64,000 bases of DNA from Gemmatales bacterium (lineage in GTDB: Bacteria; Planctomycetota; Planctomycetia; Gemmatales; Gemmataceae): assembly GCA_026004675.1 (NCBI GenBank), contig BPJP01000003.1:496001-560000 (forward strand), read 5' to 3'. Under the pieces are notes generated by a model. It was not told the DNA's origin. It was given only the letters and a program-made list of their open reading frames with translations, and ran no database searches. The translations under genes were made by a program, and so were the position numbers. This document shows, piece after piece, positions 1 to 11,150 of the stretch; position 1 is the first letter of the stretch, and each line of letters starts with the position of its first letter.

Positions 1-17
1 CCGAGGAGTGTGGCTCG

Positions 18-1958
18 ATGATGTGGCAACCTGCGATCCAACCTGCAACCGACAAGAATCTGAGCAGCACGAAGAGCCCGGCGATGGAGAACGGCTCCCC
101 GTTCCCCGCCGCCTCCCGCAGCACGAGCGTGACATGGAACAAAAACCCTAAAATCGTCGTTCCGCTTGCAGTCGTCGCGGTCGTCCTGCTCGTTGGATCG
201 GCCTTCTGGTATAACCTGTTCGGGTTCGGACGCCGTTATGAAAATCTCCTTTTGCACACGGTCCATTATGAAAAACTCGACGTGACTATCGTCGAGCGCG
301 GCACGCTCGAGGCGGCGAGCAATGCCGACATCATTTGCGAGGTCAAGGCCGGCACGAAGGGAAGCTCCGTCGCGACGACGATCAAATGGGTGATTCCGGA
401 CGGTTCCCAAGTCAAAAAAGGCGATAAACTGGTCGAGCTCGACGACTCGGGTTTGCGCGAACAGCTGAAAGACCAGAAAAACATCGTCCTGAACGCGAAG
501 GCAGCCAGCATCCAGGCCGAAAAAAACTTCGAAATTGTCAAAAGTCAGAACGAAAGTGACATCGAGGCTGCGCGCGTTCAGCTGCAATTGGCGATTCTCG
601 ATCTGGATAAATATCTCGGAGTTCGGCAGGCAGAGCCGAGTGATGTGCCGGCTTTGATCTGTTATTCGCCGGGGATACCGGCATGCTTGTTGGCGTGGCC
701 TGCATGGCAAGAAATTCGGCCGCGGGAAGGAGGGGAATACGCCCAACTTCGCAAAGACATCAACGGCCGCATTCTCATGGCCAAGTCGGACCTCGGCATG
801 TGGATTGAACGTGCTGCGTGGTCTCAGCGCATGTCGAAACGGGAATACGTCACGGCCAGCCAAGCGCAAGCCGATATGGCGCGTCGGCAAAGTGCGCTGT
901 TGGCGTTGCAGAAAGTTGAAGAGGAGTTACGCGTCCTCGAAAAGTTCACTCATGCACGAACCAAAACCGAACTAGAAAGCAAAGTCGCCGAAGCCGTCCG
1001 CAATCTGTTCCGGACGATGGAACAGGCCGAGGCGAAAAGAGTGCAGGCGGAGGCCGACTGGTTCGCCAAACGAGCGATCTACGAACAAGAAGTCAAACGC
1101 TACGAAGAAATCGAGGCCGAGATCGCCAAATGCACGATTCACGCCCCCCGCGATGGTCTGGTCGTCTACTATGTGCCGCAACAAAGCCGACGCGGAATTG
1201 GTTCCAACCAATCGATCATCGCTCAGGGCGAACCGGTCATGGAACGGCAAAAACTGATGCAGATTCCCGATCTCACCAAGATGATCGTCGATACGAAAAT
1301 TCACGAAGCGTTGATCTCCCGTATCCCGCAGGACGTCAAGCTCCCTGCCGTTATCCGCGTCGATGCTTTTCCCGACCGGACATTTCGTGGCCATGTGATG
1401 AGTGTGGCCACGGTCGCTTCGCAGGCGCACTGGTTGATGTCCGATGTCAAAGTCTATGAAGCGAAAGTGGCTATCGACGATCCGGTAGTCGATCTGAAAC
1501 CTGGGATGACGGCGGAAGTAACGATTTTCGCCCAAAGCGGCGTCGAACGAGCTTTGACGGTCCCGGTTCAGGCTGTTGTAGGCTCGGTGGAAATGGGTGC
1601 GAAGCGAAAATGTTTCGTTATGACGCCGACCGGACCTGTGGAGAGGGAAATCACGCTCGGGCTGTCGAACGACCGCATGGTGGAAGTTCGTAGCGGATTG
1701 CAGCAGGGCGAGCAGGTGGTGCTGAATCCGCGACAACTCGTCGGTGACAAAATACCGGTGGGGCAGCCCAAACGAAAAGCGTTTAACAAGCAGGAATTCG
1801 AAAGAAAGCGAGGTCCGTCTCAAATGCCGCTTTCCAACGAAGCGGATGCTTCCCAGAATAAGATGAGACCGATGCTGCAACAGCCTCGACGTGAAAAGTT
1901 TGGTGAGAGAAAAGGCGCGGGCAAAGAGCAATTCCAGAAGAGCGAGACGTCCCGCTGA
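18..1958 (+). CDS. HlyD-family periplasmic adaptor (membrane fusion protein)
   Basis: Probable adaptor that joins an inner-membrane pump to an outer-membrane channel. Residues ~47-68 form a single membrane anchor. Residues ~95-147 read as the first half of a lipoyl/barrel-sandwich domain (VKKGDKLVELDDSGL), followed by long charged helices (~150-190 and ~265-375), the second half of the sandwich (CTIHAPRDGLVVYY) and beta-barrel domains to ~590. The last ~55 residues are basic and Gln-rich. An insert at ~195-260 with two cysteines and several prolines separates the helical arms and is unusual for the family. The ATG at 18 has GAGGAG about 9 bases upstream; an internal ATG at 84 is possible. At 646 residues it is longer than typical adaptors. 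An ABC ATPase and a TolC-like channel lie 8-11 kb downstream, but no MacB-type permease is visible nearby, so the partner is unknown. Confidence 0.85.
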   Translation: MMWQPAIQPATDKNLSSTKSPAMENGSPFPAASRSTSVTWNKNPKIVVPLAVVAVVLLVGSAFWYNLFGFGRRYENLLLHTVHYEKLDVTIVERGTLEAASNADIICEVKAGTKGSSVATTIKWVIPDGSQVKKGDKLVELDDSGLREQLKDQKNIVLNAKAASIQAEKNFEIVKSQNESDIEAARVQLQLAILDLDKYLGVRQAEPSDVPALICYSPGIPACLLAWPAWQEIRPREGGEYAQLRKDINGRILMAKSDLGMWIERAAWSQRMSKREYVTASQAQADMARRQSALLALQKVEEELRVLEKFTHARTKTELESKVAEAVRNLFRTMEQAEAKRVQAEADWFAKRAIYEQEVKRYEEIEAEIAKCTIHAPRDGLVVYYVPQQSRRGIGSNQSIIAQGEPVMERQKLMQIPDLTKMIVDTKIHEALISRIPQDVKLPAVIRVDAFPDRTFRGHVMSVATVASQAHWLMSDVKVYEAKVAIDDPVVDLKPGMTAEVTIFAQSGVERALTVPVQAVVGSVEMGAKRKCFVMTPTGPVEREITLGLSNDRMVEVRSGLQQGEQVVLNPRQLVGDKIPVGQPKRKAFNKQEFERKRGPSQMPLSNEADASQNKMRPMLQQPRREKFGERKGAGKEQFQKSETSR

Positions 1959-1984
1959 TTTCAGGTCGAACAGTTAGACGATTC

Positions 1985-2830
1985 ATGGCAAAAGCGGAGC
2001 CCATACCCGAGGATGCACTGATGCATTGCATCCTCCTCCTCTCTGACCGGTCGCGTGAGCCGACCAAGAGATTTCTCGACCGATTCGGGGCAGTATTTCC
2101 GAATGCAGATACGTCGCAGCGGAACTGGACAGTGATGCGCGAGCCGCGTGCCTGTGCCTTTGGTCCGCTTTCGTGGGAACAATGGCGTTGGCATGTCCTG
2201 ATCGACTTGCATGGTATGCCGCCCGAAGTGGAACGGATTGTCGCTGGGACGTTCGCCCACGATGCCACCCGTGCTTTGATCCAAGAGCACCAGATGGCAG
2301 TCATGCTGTTTCTCATGAGCGGCCCCGAAGAAGCCAGCCCTCTGGACCAATTGCGTTCCTTGTGCAAAGTTGCATGGTGCTGGTTCGATGTGGGCGCGGA
2401 TGTTTTTATTTGGCCCCGCGGCCAGGTTTCGTGGCGTGCGAGCGAAATTCGGCACCTGAGTCCCGAAAATCTCGATCACGACGACATTTTGTATTTCACG
2501 TCATATGGCGTAGCTGGCGACGGTGAAGGTGGACAGTACTGGCGATCATGGGGATTAGGGGCGTTTGGCTTGCCCGATCTGGTCTGCGTAGTACGGAATG
2601 CCGAAGACCAACAGATTGCCGATGTCCTGTTTCGTTCCTTGATTCCCTATGTTATGCAACTTGGCGGGCCGCTTCGTGATGGCGACGAAGTGGAACTGCC
2701 CTCCCCCACGGAAAACGGCCAGTCCAGTGCATGGCGCGTAGCCCAGGCGCCGCAGTTGGAGAGCCTCCATTTCTTGCGCAGTCCCTATGGAGTGCAACTC
2801 CTGACACGTGCCGACCAGCCCATCGGCTGA
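1985..2830 (+). CDS. Hypothetical protein, 281 aa
   Basis: I do not recognise the family with confidence. The protein is soluble, has no signal peptide or membrane segment, and is rich in Trp (WEQWRWHV, WCWFDVG). It starts 27 bases after the HlyD gene on the same strand and may be co-transcribed. The alternating alpha/beta texture (CILLLSDRSREPTKRFLDRFG near the start, a GDGEGGQYWRSWGLGAFG segment near residue 180) resembles DUF4261-like proteins, but this is only an impression. Reading frame and composition match the neighbours, so it is very likely a real gene. Confidence 0.6.
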   Translation: MAKAEPIPEDALMHCILLLSDRSREPTKRFLDRFGAVFPNADTSQRNWTVMREPRACAFGPLSWEQWRWHVLIDLHGMPPEVERIVAGTFAHDATRALIQEHQMAVMLFLMSGPEEASPLDQLRSLCKVAWCWFDVGADVFIWPRGQVSWRASEIRHLSPENLDHDDILYFTSYGVAGDGEGGQYWRSWGLGAFGLPDLVCVVRNAEDQQIADVLFRSLIPYVMQLGGPLRDGDEVELPSPTENGQSSAWRVAQAPQLESLHFLRSPYGVQLLTRADQPIG

Positions 2831-3043
2831 CAGCACGGCGGGCACGTGGCCTTGTCTCGATTTTCGAAAAAAGCCAAAGTAGGGCGCTTCTATGGCCCGA
2901 AATAACCGTAGCGAAAGACGAAACGCCGTGGTGTGTCGGGTGAGACGTGCTGGAACCGTTTTCGACGAACTTTGCCAGGTTTTCGACGTAGAATAAAGTA
3001 GACGCCAATCTTAAGCAATTCAGACGGGAACAAGGAGAAGGGC

Positions 3044-4771
3044 ATGGTCATTCGACAGGGTGGGCCAATGACGGAACCTCTGTGGCACCGCGTGTGGCTC
3101 GACAACTATCCGTGCGACGTCCCCTCGTCGATTCCCTATCCTCGTGTCCCTGTCAGCACCCTGCTCGAGATGGCGGCCCGGCGTTTTCCGTACCAACCCG
3201 CCTGCACGATTTACGGCAAATCGATGTCGTATTCGAAGCTTAACGACCAATCGCACCGGCTGGCCCACGCGCTGGCTTCGCTGGGTGCCAAACCTGGCCG
3301 GCGGGTAGCAATGCTTCTTCCGAACATTCCTGAATACATTGTCGCCCTGCAAGCAACCTGGCTGACTGGCGCAACCGTGCTGCAGCTCAGCCCGTTGATG
3401 GTTTCGCAAGAGATCAGCAAATGGCTGGAACGGACAGGGTGTCATATTATCTTTACGCTCGATCTGCTGGCTCCGCTGGTCATGCCGGCTCTCGTCGATG
3501 GGCCGCTGGAGCACGTCATTGTCGCTTCGGTTGCCAATCGATTGAAGGCCTGGAAAGGATGGCTTTATCGTATCGTTCGCTTGCATCGCAATGGCCCGTT
3601 CCGGTTGCGTGCCACCGACCACATTCACTATTTTGAGCACGTTTTGCGAAATACCGCGGAAGCGGTGCATCCCAAGATCGATCCGGAGGAGGATGTGGCC
3701 TTGATGTCGCCGACCGGCGGCACGACAGCTTCCCCGAAGGCCGTTATGCTGACGCATCGCAATCTCGTCAGCAACGCCTTCCAACTCGGCGCCTGGAGTC
3801 GGGAAGAAGATGGCCATGGCGGCATCCTGGGCGTTTTGCCGTTTTTCCATGCCTACGGCTTGACGGTCGGTCTGCTGACCGGTCTAGCCAAAGGGGCGAC
3901 CATACACCTGCATCCGCGCTTCGAACTCAAAGCTGTTTTGAAACTGCTCTTGAAACACAAACCGGATTTGGTGCCTGCCGTGCCCCAGATGATCGCCGGC
4001 TTGAATCGCGAACTGCGCAAGAATCCAGCCGATCTGTCCTTTATACGCGCGGTCGTTTCGGGGGCCTCTGCTCTACCCAATTCCGTGCGTGAAGAGTTCG
4101 AACGTTACGGCGCTCAAAACGTTGTCGAAGGCTATGGGCTGTCTGAAGCGAGTCCCGTGACCCATGTCAATCCGATCGATGGCAACATGAGGCCGGGAAC
4201 CATCGGCTTGCCCTTGCCCGACACGGAAGCCCGCATCGTCGATCAGGCGACGGGTTTGGAGGAGTTGCCGGTTGGCGTACCGGGCGAACTGATCATTCGC
4301 GGCCCGCAAGTAATGAAGGGTTACTTCGAGAATCCGACCGAGACCGCCCGCGCGCTTCGCAACGGCTGGCTCTATACCGGCGACATTGCCAAACGCGATG
4401 CTGACGGCTTCTTTACAATCGTTGATCGCAAAAAAGACATCATCAAGACCAACGGTTTTCTGGTATACCCGGCTGAAGTTGAAGAAGTCATCCGCTCCTT
4501 CCCCACGGTCGCCGAGGCAGCGGTCGTGGGTGTGCCGGACGCCGACCGGGGCGAACTGGTCAAGGCGTTGGTGGTGCCGCGCGCTGGCGATTCCGTCCAC
4601 CTCAGCGAGTTAGAAGCGCACTGCTTGAAACATCTGGGCAAACACAAACGGCCCAAGATCATCGAAGTAGTCGACGAACTGCCGAAGAATTTTTTGGGCA
4701 AGGTTCAGCGCCGCTTCTTGCGCGAACAGCACCGGGCCAACGGCGAAACTGCCAATCCCCAGAATAACTAA
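3044..4771 (+). CDS. AMP-dependent ligase (long-chain fatty acid-CoA ligase family)
   Basis: Adenylate-forming enzyme that would activate a fatty or aryl acid to an acyl-AMP and then a thioester with CoA, in the cytoplasm. All core motifs are present: the P-loop-like PTGGTTASPKAVMLTH (~residues 224-240), EGYGLSEASPVTH (~365), YTGDIAKRDADGFFTIVDRK (~446-466) and the C-terminal lysine segment LPKNFLGKVQRR. The usual KG after the P-loop is KA here. Length (575 aa) is normal. The ATG at 3044 follows AAGGAG at a good distance; a second ATG at 3068 is possible. The gene stands alone, with 213 bases upstream and ~190 bases downstream before the kinase gene. Exact substrate cannot be told from sequence. 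Confidence 0.9.
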   Translation: MVIRQGGPMTEPLWHRVWLDNYPCDVPSSIPYPRVPVSTLLEMAARRFPYQPACTIYGKSMSYSKLNDQSHRLAHALASLGAKPGRRVAMLLPNIPEYIVALQATWLTGATVLQLSPLMVSQEISKWLERTGCHIIFTLDLLAPLVMPALVDGPLEHVIVASVANRLKAWKGWLYRIVRLHRNGPFRLRATDHIHYFEHVLRNTAEAVHPKIDPEEDVALMSPTGGTTASPKAVMLTHRNLVSNAFQLGAWSREEDGHGGILGVLPFFHAYGLTVGLLTGLAKGATIHLHPRFELKAVLKLLLKHKPDLVPAVPQMIAGLNRELRKNPADLSFIRAVVSGASALPNSVREEFERYGAQNVVEGYGLSEASPVTHVNPIDGNMRPGTIGLPLPDTEARIVDQATGLEELPVGVPGELIIRGPQVMKGYFENPTETARALRNGWLYTGDIAKRDADGFFTIVDRKKDIIKTNGFLVYPAEVEEVIRSFPTVAEAAVVGVPDADRGELVKALVVPRAGDSVHLSELEAHCLKHLGKHKRPKIIEVVDELPKNFLGKVQRRFLREQHRANGETANPQNN

Positions 4772-4961
4772 AGCCCTTGCCAGCCGTGTTTGCCTTTGCC
4801 GCGCTCCGACCGATTGGCGACGATTCCCGTTATTTTTGCTTGGGCAACGCCGTCTATTCTGATGTCTCCGTTGTACGTTCTGTTTTAGAGCAGCCTTGAC
4901 GCTACCGCAAAGGCAGGGGACACTACAGAGAGGTTTTGCACAAGCTCGATGGCGGGACTCC

Positions 4962-7900
4962 ATGAACGACACTTCCGAAGAGCCGAAAGACCCTGCACAT
5001 GATGATTCGACAGGGCAGACGATAAAACGTTTTGTGCAGGATTCCTCCGTGACAGACGCGGAGGCGAGTTCCTCTGTTGGGGCCGATACCAGTTCGCGCG
5101 AAACCTATACCTTTCGGTTGAGCGCCGGCGGCGGACCGGTTACTTATCCGGATATTATTGGCAACTATGAAATTCTGGAAGAGATTGCCCGAGGCGGGAT
5201 GGGCGTGATTTTCCGTGCCCGCCATCGTAGCTTGCAACGCATCGTTGCTCTCAAGATGATCCTTCACGGGCAGTTGGCCAATCCGGAAACCCATCAGCGT
5301 TTTCACCTGGAAGCGACGGCGACAGCCCAGCTACAGCATCCGGGGATCGTCTCGGTATACGAAGTCGGCAGCCATGATGGGCAACCCTATTTTGCGATGG
5401 AATTTGTCGAGGGCGCGAGCCTGGACCGCGTGCTGGAAGGGGGACCTTTGCCTGGCACCAAAGCAGCTTCGCTTTTGGAAAAGACGGCCCGGGCTGTCCA
5501 TTTCGCGCACGAACTTCAGATTCTGCATCGCGATTTGAAACCCGCCAATATTCTCATCGACAAATATGGTCAGCCAAAAATCACGGATTTCGGCCTGGCC
5601 AAGGTGTTGCTCGACGACTCGAGGCAGACGCGGACGGGAGCGATCATGGGAACTCCCAGTTACATGGCTCCCGAACAGGCATTGGCTGAGAAAGACTTGA
5701 ACCCGGCCTGTGATATTTACAGTCTTGGCGCCATTCTCTATGAGATGCTGACGGGTCGCCCTCCTTTTCAGGGGGAATCGCCCATAGCGACGATGAACCA
5801 GGTCATCCATCAGGAGCCGGTCGCTCCGCGCTTACTGAATCCAAGCATTGATCGCGACCTGGAAACAATCTGCTTGAAATGCCTGGAAAAATCGCGGTCG
5901 CGTCGTTATCTGACTGCCGAGAAACTGGCCGACGATCTGCGAAACTACCTGGACGGCAAACCGATCTCCGCCCGTCGTGTCGGTCCGGTCGGCAGAGCGA
6001 TCAAATGGTGTCGGCGAAAGCCGGCTGTCGCCGCCTTGTTGGCAGTATCCGTGGCGGCTCTTTTGTCCCTTGTGGTAGGCGGCATTCGTTTTGGTATCGT
6101 GCAACGGCGTCTCAGCGAAGAGGCGATTCGACAGAAAGAAAATGCCGAAGCCGCTCTGGATCGTGCTCGTCGTGCGGAAGCTGAAGCGCGCCAAGCCGCC
6201 GAGCGCGAGCGGGCCATGAGCGAGTTGACCCGCTTTTTCCTCTATGCCGCTCAATTTCGCCTGGCGCGCAACGCCTGGCAGTCGGCCAATATCGAGCGAG
6301 CCATACGTTGGCTCCAACCCTGGTCAAACGTGCCAGCTGGTCGGCGCGACCCGCGTGACTGGGAATGGAATTATCTCAACGGCCTGTGCGGCGGCAGATG
6401 CGTGTTTCGCATCAAGGGACTGACCGACGTTCAGTTTCACCCCGATAACCGAAGGCTGGCTACCTCGGACAGGACAGGTTCGGTCCGTATTTGGAACCTC
6501 GAGACTGGCCGATTGGAGACGAAGATCGACGTTTCCGATGCCGGCGTTTTCAAACTGGCTTATGCACTAGATGGCAAACGGCTTGCGTTGCTCGCCGGCG
6601 ACAACCGTGGCGTGCGCAACCAGGTCGCCGTGTGCAATCCCGAAAATGGCGAAGTGTTGTTTCAGCTGCCAGCTGTCGGAGGCGACATCCGCCAACTTCG
6701 CTTCAGCCCGGACGGCAAGCTTCTCGCCAGCGCCGACGACACGGCCGTTCGCGTCTGGGACACGACGCACGAGGGACGGCTAGCGCACGTCTATTCGATC
6801 GCCACGGGCAAAATCACGGATATCGCTTTCAGTCCCAATTCGAGGCAATTAGCTGTCGCCTCCGAGAATGGCGGTGGGGGGATTCATCTTTGGTCGTTCG
6901 ACCGGAATGAGCCTGCGCAGGTCTTGCGTGAAGACGCGCCCATCCAGGATTTGGCGTTCTCGCCAACGGGTCGTTTCCTGCATACGGTGTCGACGCACGG
7001 TGTCGTGGTGATTTGGGATTCGGCTGCAAACAACAAGCCGGGATGGCGCAGGGTGCAAACGCTAAGATTGCCTGACCAGGCCAAAGCCATCTTCAGCGAC
7101 GATGGTACGATCCTGGTCGAATGCAAGCGAGAAAAACGACAAATCATCGTCTGGCGCCGCACGGAACAGATGCGCCATTTTGAAAAGCTCTTCGAAACCG
7201 AATGGGCTCTTCCGTCATTAGAAAGTTTGCATTTGAGCCGGGACCAGATGCGCCTGGCTTGCCGGAGCATCGACGATGCCATCCTGGTGGGCCACACGCT
7301 CGGCGGACAGGAGGCATTGGCATTGCCTGTCCATTCCAGTTCGATTCGCTTCCTGGCGTTTTCACCTGATGGGACCCGATTGGCCACCGCTGCCAATGAC
7401 GGCGTTCGCTTCTGGAATCCCGAGGACGGCAAACGCTTGCCGATCCAGCTGGACAACAAAGGGATCACGGCTGTCGCTTACAGTCCGAATGGCAAGTTCT
7501 TCGCCCTGGCCGATCGCGATTGCAAGATTCATCTGTTGGACGCCGGCTCGATGAAGAAACTCACTACGCTGGTCGGCCACCAGAGCTTTGTTCGCGCCCC
7601 TCGCTTTCAGCCATGATGGCGTTCTGCTCGCCAGCGGCGACGAGGAACACCTTATCCGCATCTGGGACCTCAACACACTCAAGCAAAAAGCAGTCTTCAA
7701 AGGGCATGGCAGCTCGATCAGCGCCCTGGCTTTCCACCCGCGCGACAATCGCTTGGCTTCCGCGGCGTTGGCGGATGATGCCGTCTTCCTTTGGACACTC
7801 GATGGCAAATTCACACCACTGAAATGGCATACCAATGGCGTCTTGACAGTGGCCTTCAGCTCGAACGGAGCCTGGCTCGCCTCCGCTGGGTGGGACAAGA

Positions 7901-8199
7901 CCATACGCGTTTGGAACATCGAAAAGCCCGGCGATTCCTATGTTCTCGAAGGGCACACGAAGGCGGTCAACTGCGTCGCGTTCAATAACAATGGCAAACG
8001 CCTTGTTTCTGCCAGTGACGACGGCACCGTGCGCATTTGGGACACGATTACCCGACAAGAGTTACTGCAATTGGACGGGGGCCAGGAGAGCGTGCTTTGC
8101 GTCGCGTTTCAACCAAGGAGTGGTCACGTTCTTGCCGCGGGCGGCGCGGATCGTTTTCTCCGACTGTGGAATGCCGCCACCACGTCGGCGGTTCCTTGA
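4962..8199 (+). CDS. Ser/Thr protein kinase with WD40 repeats (one frameshift)
   Basis: Membrane-anchored Hanks-type kinase with a C-terminal WD40 propeller. The kinase domain (residues ~65-330) has the glycine loop ARGGMG, catalytic HRDLKPANILID, DFGLAK and APEQ motifs. One membrane segment follows at ~360-380 after a basic stretch, then a coiled coil, then WD40 repeats. The frame breaks at the CCCC run at 7597-7600: deleting one C gives a continuous VRALAFSHDG repeat that goes on to 8199. I therefore annotate a single gene of ~1080 codons rather than two. Upstream in-frame TTG (4896) is possible, but ATG 4962 starts just before the acidic N-terminal linker. The kinase is probably cytoplasmic with the propeller sensing or scaffolding; orientation is not certain. 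Confidence 0.85.
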
Positions 8200-8240
8200 C
8201 CGATCCTATCATCTTTCATTCAGATGCAACGGGAAAATCG

Positions 8241-10175
8241 ATGGCTCTTCAAAACGAAGCAGAATTGGCGAAACTGTGGCTATTGTCGAAGCAGTTTCCC
8301 AACGTGGATTCGGCCCTGGCGCAGGTGGCCGCACTGGCGGCGGAATTGACCCTCCCAAAAAGAACGATCCACGTTCTCAGTGATGTGCACGGCGAACATG
8401 CGAAGCTGCGCCACGTCATCAATAACGCGTCGGGCAGCTTGCGGCCTCTGGTGGAAAAGATGTTCCTCCATAAGTTGCCGCCCGACGAATTTCGGCAGTT
8501 ATTGACCTTGATCTTTTATCCACGCGAGACGCTGGAAAGGCTCATGCCAACGCTGGCGACTGCCGAGCAAAAACGGGATTTCGCCATCCGTGCTCTCAAC
8601 CGCTTGCTGGCCCTGATCCGCGTTTTGGCCAAACGGCACAGTCTGGCGGATGTCGAGCGACTTTTGCCCGAACCACAAAAACCGTTGCTGCTCGAACTAT
8701 TGCACATCGGAGAAGGTTCCTGGAACGAGGATTCCGAGTACGCCGTCCTTGACGTTCTCGCTCGCCACGATCGCAATTTGCAAATCCTCTATCTGGCGGC
8801 GAAACTACTGCAACATTTGGCTATCGATGAATTGGTCGTCGCCGGTGACTTTTGGGATCGGGGACCGCGCGGCGATCGGGTCATGGATTACATCATGGAA
8901 CAACCCGAAGTTGCCATCACCTGGGGAAACCATGATGTGGCCTGGTTGGGCGCCGCTCTTGGGCAGGAAGCATTGATCGCCCACGTTTTACGGATCTCGC
9001 TACGCTACCGTCGGTTGTCGCAGCTGGAAGAAGGTTACGGCATTACCATGCAGCCGCTCGAATGGTTAGCACGTACCGTTTACGAAAGGGATCCCGCTAG
9101 TACGTTTCCGGTTAAAGGCACTGGTCTGCGCGAAACCGAACAGATGGCTCGCATGCAAAAAGCCGCCGCCATCATGCAATTCAAGCTCGAAGGGCAGCTC
9201 ATCGACCGAAATCCCGACTTCAATCTGGCTCATCGCAAACTTCTCCATCGTATCAATCATGCCGCCGGCACCATCGACATCGGTGGCGTCACGTATCGCC
9301 TTCGCGATTGCCATTTCCCGACGATCGATCCCGAGCGCCCGTATGAGTTGTCTCCCGAGGAACGGGCATGTATGGATCGAACCAGGCAGTCGTTCCTTTC
9401 CAGCCAGAAACTGCGCGATCATATGCGCTATCTCGTCGACCGCGGCTCCATGTGGTTGGTTCGCGATGACCATTTGATTTTTCATGGTTGTGTTCCTGTC
9501 GACGAACAGGGAGAATTCTTGCCGTTTCCTGTCGACGGCAGAGAGGTCCAAGGCAAAGCCCTTTTCGACGCCATCGACGCGATCGTCGCCGGCATCCTTG
9601 AGAATCCCACGGACAAAGCGAAAGATTTGATGTGGTATTTGTGGTGCGGTCCGCGGTCGCCGCTTTTTGGCAAGGATAAGATCGCGACGTTTGAAATCGA
9701 TCTGGTCGCAGACGAATCCACTCATGTCGAGACCAAGAACCCCTATTTTCGCTTGATCCACGACGCCCGTTTCTGCGAAAGGATTCTTGCCGAATTCGGC
9801 GCGGACCCCAAGCGGGGTTTGATCGTCAACGGCCACGTGCCCGTCAAGATCGACGCGGGAGAAGACCCGCTCAAACGTAGCGGCAAGGCGATAACGATTG
9901 ATGGCGCATTTTCCGAAGCCTATGGAGACCACGGCTATACACTGGTGCTCGAGCCGGAGCGAACCTATCTGGCCAAACATCATCATTTCGAATCGGTTGA
10001 AGCAGCCGTCCGCGACGGCGTCGACATCATCCCGGAAACCCGTGAAATCTGTCGCTGGCAACCTCCTCGTCGCGTAGCCGATACAGAAAGGGGACGGAAA
10101 ATCCGGGCGCAGATCGAGTTGCTGGAATCGCTTATCGATGCCTATCGACACAATGTAATTCGGCAGAGAAAATAA
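8241..10175 (+). CDS. fbp: Fructose-1,6-bisphosphatase class III
   Basis: Gluconeogenic phosphatase converting fructose-1,6-bisphosphate to fructose-6-phosphate. The calcineurin-like metallophosphatase signatures are all present: LSDVHGEH (~residue 47), GDFWDRGPRGDR (~201), WGNHDVAWLG (~225) and NGHVPVK (~535). The C-terminal IDGAFSEAYGDHGYT block is typical of the Firmicutes-type class III enzyme. ATG at 8241 gives 644 residues, the family length; a longer in-frame opening from 8037 overlaps the kinase-WD40 gene and is rejected. It starts 41 bases after the kinase stop, so the two may be co-transcribed. Confidence 0.92.
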   Translation: MALQNEAELAKLWLLSKQFPNVDSALAQVAALAAELTLPKRTIHVLSDVHGEHAKLRHVINNASGSLRPLVEKMFLHKLPPDEFRQLLTLIFYPRETLERLMPTLATAEQKRDFAIRALNRLLALIRVLAKRHSLADVERLLPEPQKPLLLELLHIGEGSWNEDSEYAVLDVLARHDRNLQILYLAAKLLQHLAIDELVVAGDFWDRGPRGDRVMDYIMEQPEVAITWGNHDVAWLGAALGQEALIAHVLRISLRYRRLSQLEEGYGITMQPLEWLARTVYERDPASTFPVKGTGLRETEQMARMQKAAAIMQFKLEGQLIDRNPDFNLAHRKLLHRINHAAGTIDIGGVTYRLRDCHFPTIDPERPYELSPEERACMDRTRQSFLSSQKLRDHMRYLVDRGSMWLVRDDHLIFHGCVPVDEQGEFLPFPVDGREVQGKALFDAIDAIVAGILENPTDKAKDLMWYLWCGPRSPLFGKDKIATFEIDLVADESTHVETKNPYFRLIHDARFCERILAEFGADPKRGLIVNGHVPVKIDAGEDPLKRSGKAITIDGAFSEAYGDHGYTLVLEPERTYLAKHHHFESVEAAVRDGVDIIPETREICRWQPPRRVADTERGRKIRAQIELLESLIDAYRHNVIRQRK

Positions 10176-10394
10176 TTGCCCACGTTCTTTGTTTTTTCCT
10201 GTTTGCCGAACCGCTGTCGGCGCCAATCCCCCCTTGAGGACTCAAACGACGACTGGTATATGCCATCCATCCAGTGAAAGAAACTGACGAGCGCCGTGTC
10301 GGCGTGGATCAGTCCAGTTGTCTGCAGCAACCTCGGTATGGCCGGTTGCCGGCCAAACTGTGCGAATCCCCTGTCTGCTTGCTAGACTGAAAAT

Positions 10395-11123
10395 ATGGCA
10401 CTGATCCAGCTTACCGACGTCTGCAAGGTCTACGATCTGGGAGAAGTGAAAGTCGAGGCGCTTCGAAACGTTTCGTTGACGATCGAGCGCGGCGAGTTTG
10501 TGGCGTTGGTCGGGCCGTCTGGTTCGGGGAAATCGACGCTAATGAATACGCTCGGCTGCCTCGATCGGCCCACGAGCGGCAGTTACTTGCTTGATGGCCG
10601 GGAGATTGCCACCTTGTCGAATGACGAGCGCGCAGAAGTTCGTAACGAAAAACTCGGCTTTGTATTTCAGAATTTCAACCTACTGAGTCGGACTCCAGCA
10701 GTCGAGAACGTGGAATTGCCGTTGCTTTACTCGCGTCGCCTGTCAGCCAGGGAACGCCGACGCCTCGCTGTGGAAATGCTCGTTAAAGTCGGCCTGGCCG
10801 ATCGGATCGAGCATCATCCGAACCAGCTATCTGGGGGGCAGCAACAGCGCGTGGCCATCGCTCGGGCATTGGTCAATCGCCCAGCCATCTTGATGGCGGA
10901 CGAGCCGACAGGCAACCTCGATTCGAAAACCAGTGTCGAGATCATCAAGCTGTTTCAAAAACTGAACACGGAGAGTGGCATCACCGTGATCCTGGTAACC
11001 CATGACGCGAATGTGGCGCGCAGCGCAAAACGCATCATTCGGCTGCAGGACGGCGAAATCGTGGAAGACAGCACCGATGTGAGAACCGCGATGGAGCACT
11101 TGCTTTCCGGAACCGCTTCCTGA
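10395..11123 (+). CDS. ABC transporter ATP-binding protein (MacB/LolD type)
   Basis: ATPase of an ABC exporter in the MacB/LolD/FtsE class, 242 aa. It shows Walker [10 protein letters not shown] (~residue 40), the Q-loop FVFQNFNLL, signature [15 protein letters not shown] and Walker [14 protein letters not shown], followed by the switch histidine VTHD. This subclass normally pairs with a MacB-like permease and an HlyD adaptor. Here the next gene is a TolC-like channel and the HlyD-type gene is 8 kb upstream; the permease is not seen in the window. It is preceded by ~219 bases of non-coding DNA. Confidence 0.9.
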   Translation: MALIQLTDVCKVYDLGEVKVEALRNVSLTIERGEFVALVGPSGSGKSTLMNTLGCLDRPTSGSYLLDGREIATLSNDERAEVRNEKLGFVFQNFNLLSRTPAVENVELPLLYSRRLSARERRRLAVEMLVKVGLADRIEHHPNQLSGGQQQRVAIARALVNRPAILMADEPTGNLDSKTSVEIIKLFQKLNTESGITVILVTHDANVARSAKRIIRLQDGEIVEDSTDVRTAMEHLLSGTAS

Positions 11124-11150
11124 GCAAGACTGTGAATTCGGAAAAGGGGA

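Noticed and set aside
7597..7600. Programmed frameshift in the kinase-WD40 gene
   Set aside because: The same kind of +1 error recurs in unrelated genes and there is no slip-site structure, so sequence error is simpler.
8037..8240. Longer start for the fructose-bisphosphatase
   Set aside because: Overlaps the kinase-WD40 gene; ATG 8241 gives the normal family length.
9066..10226. 386-codon minus-strand frame
   Set aside because: Shadow of the fructose-bisphosphatase gene, which has all metallophosphatase motifs.
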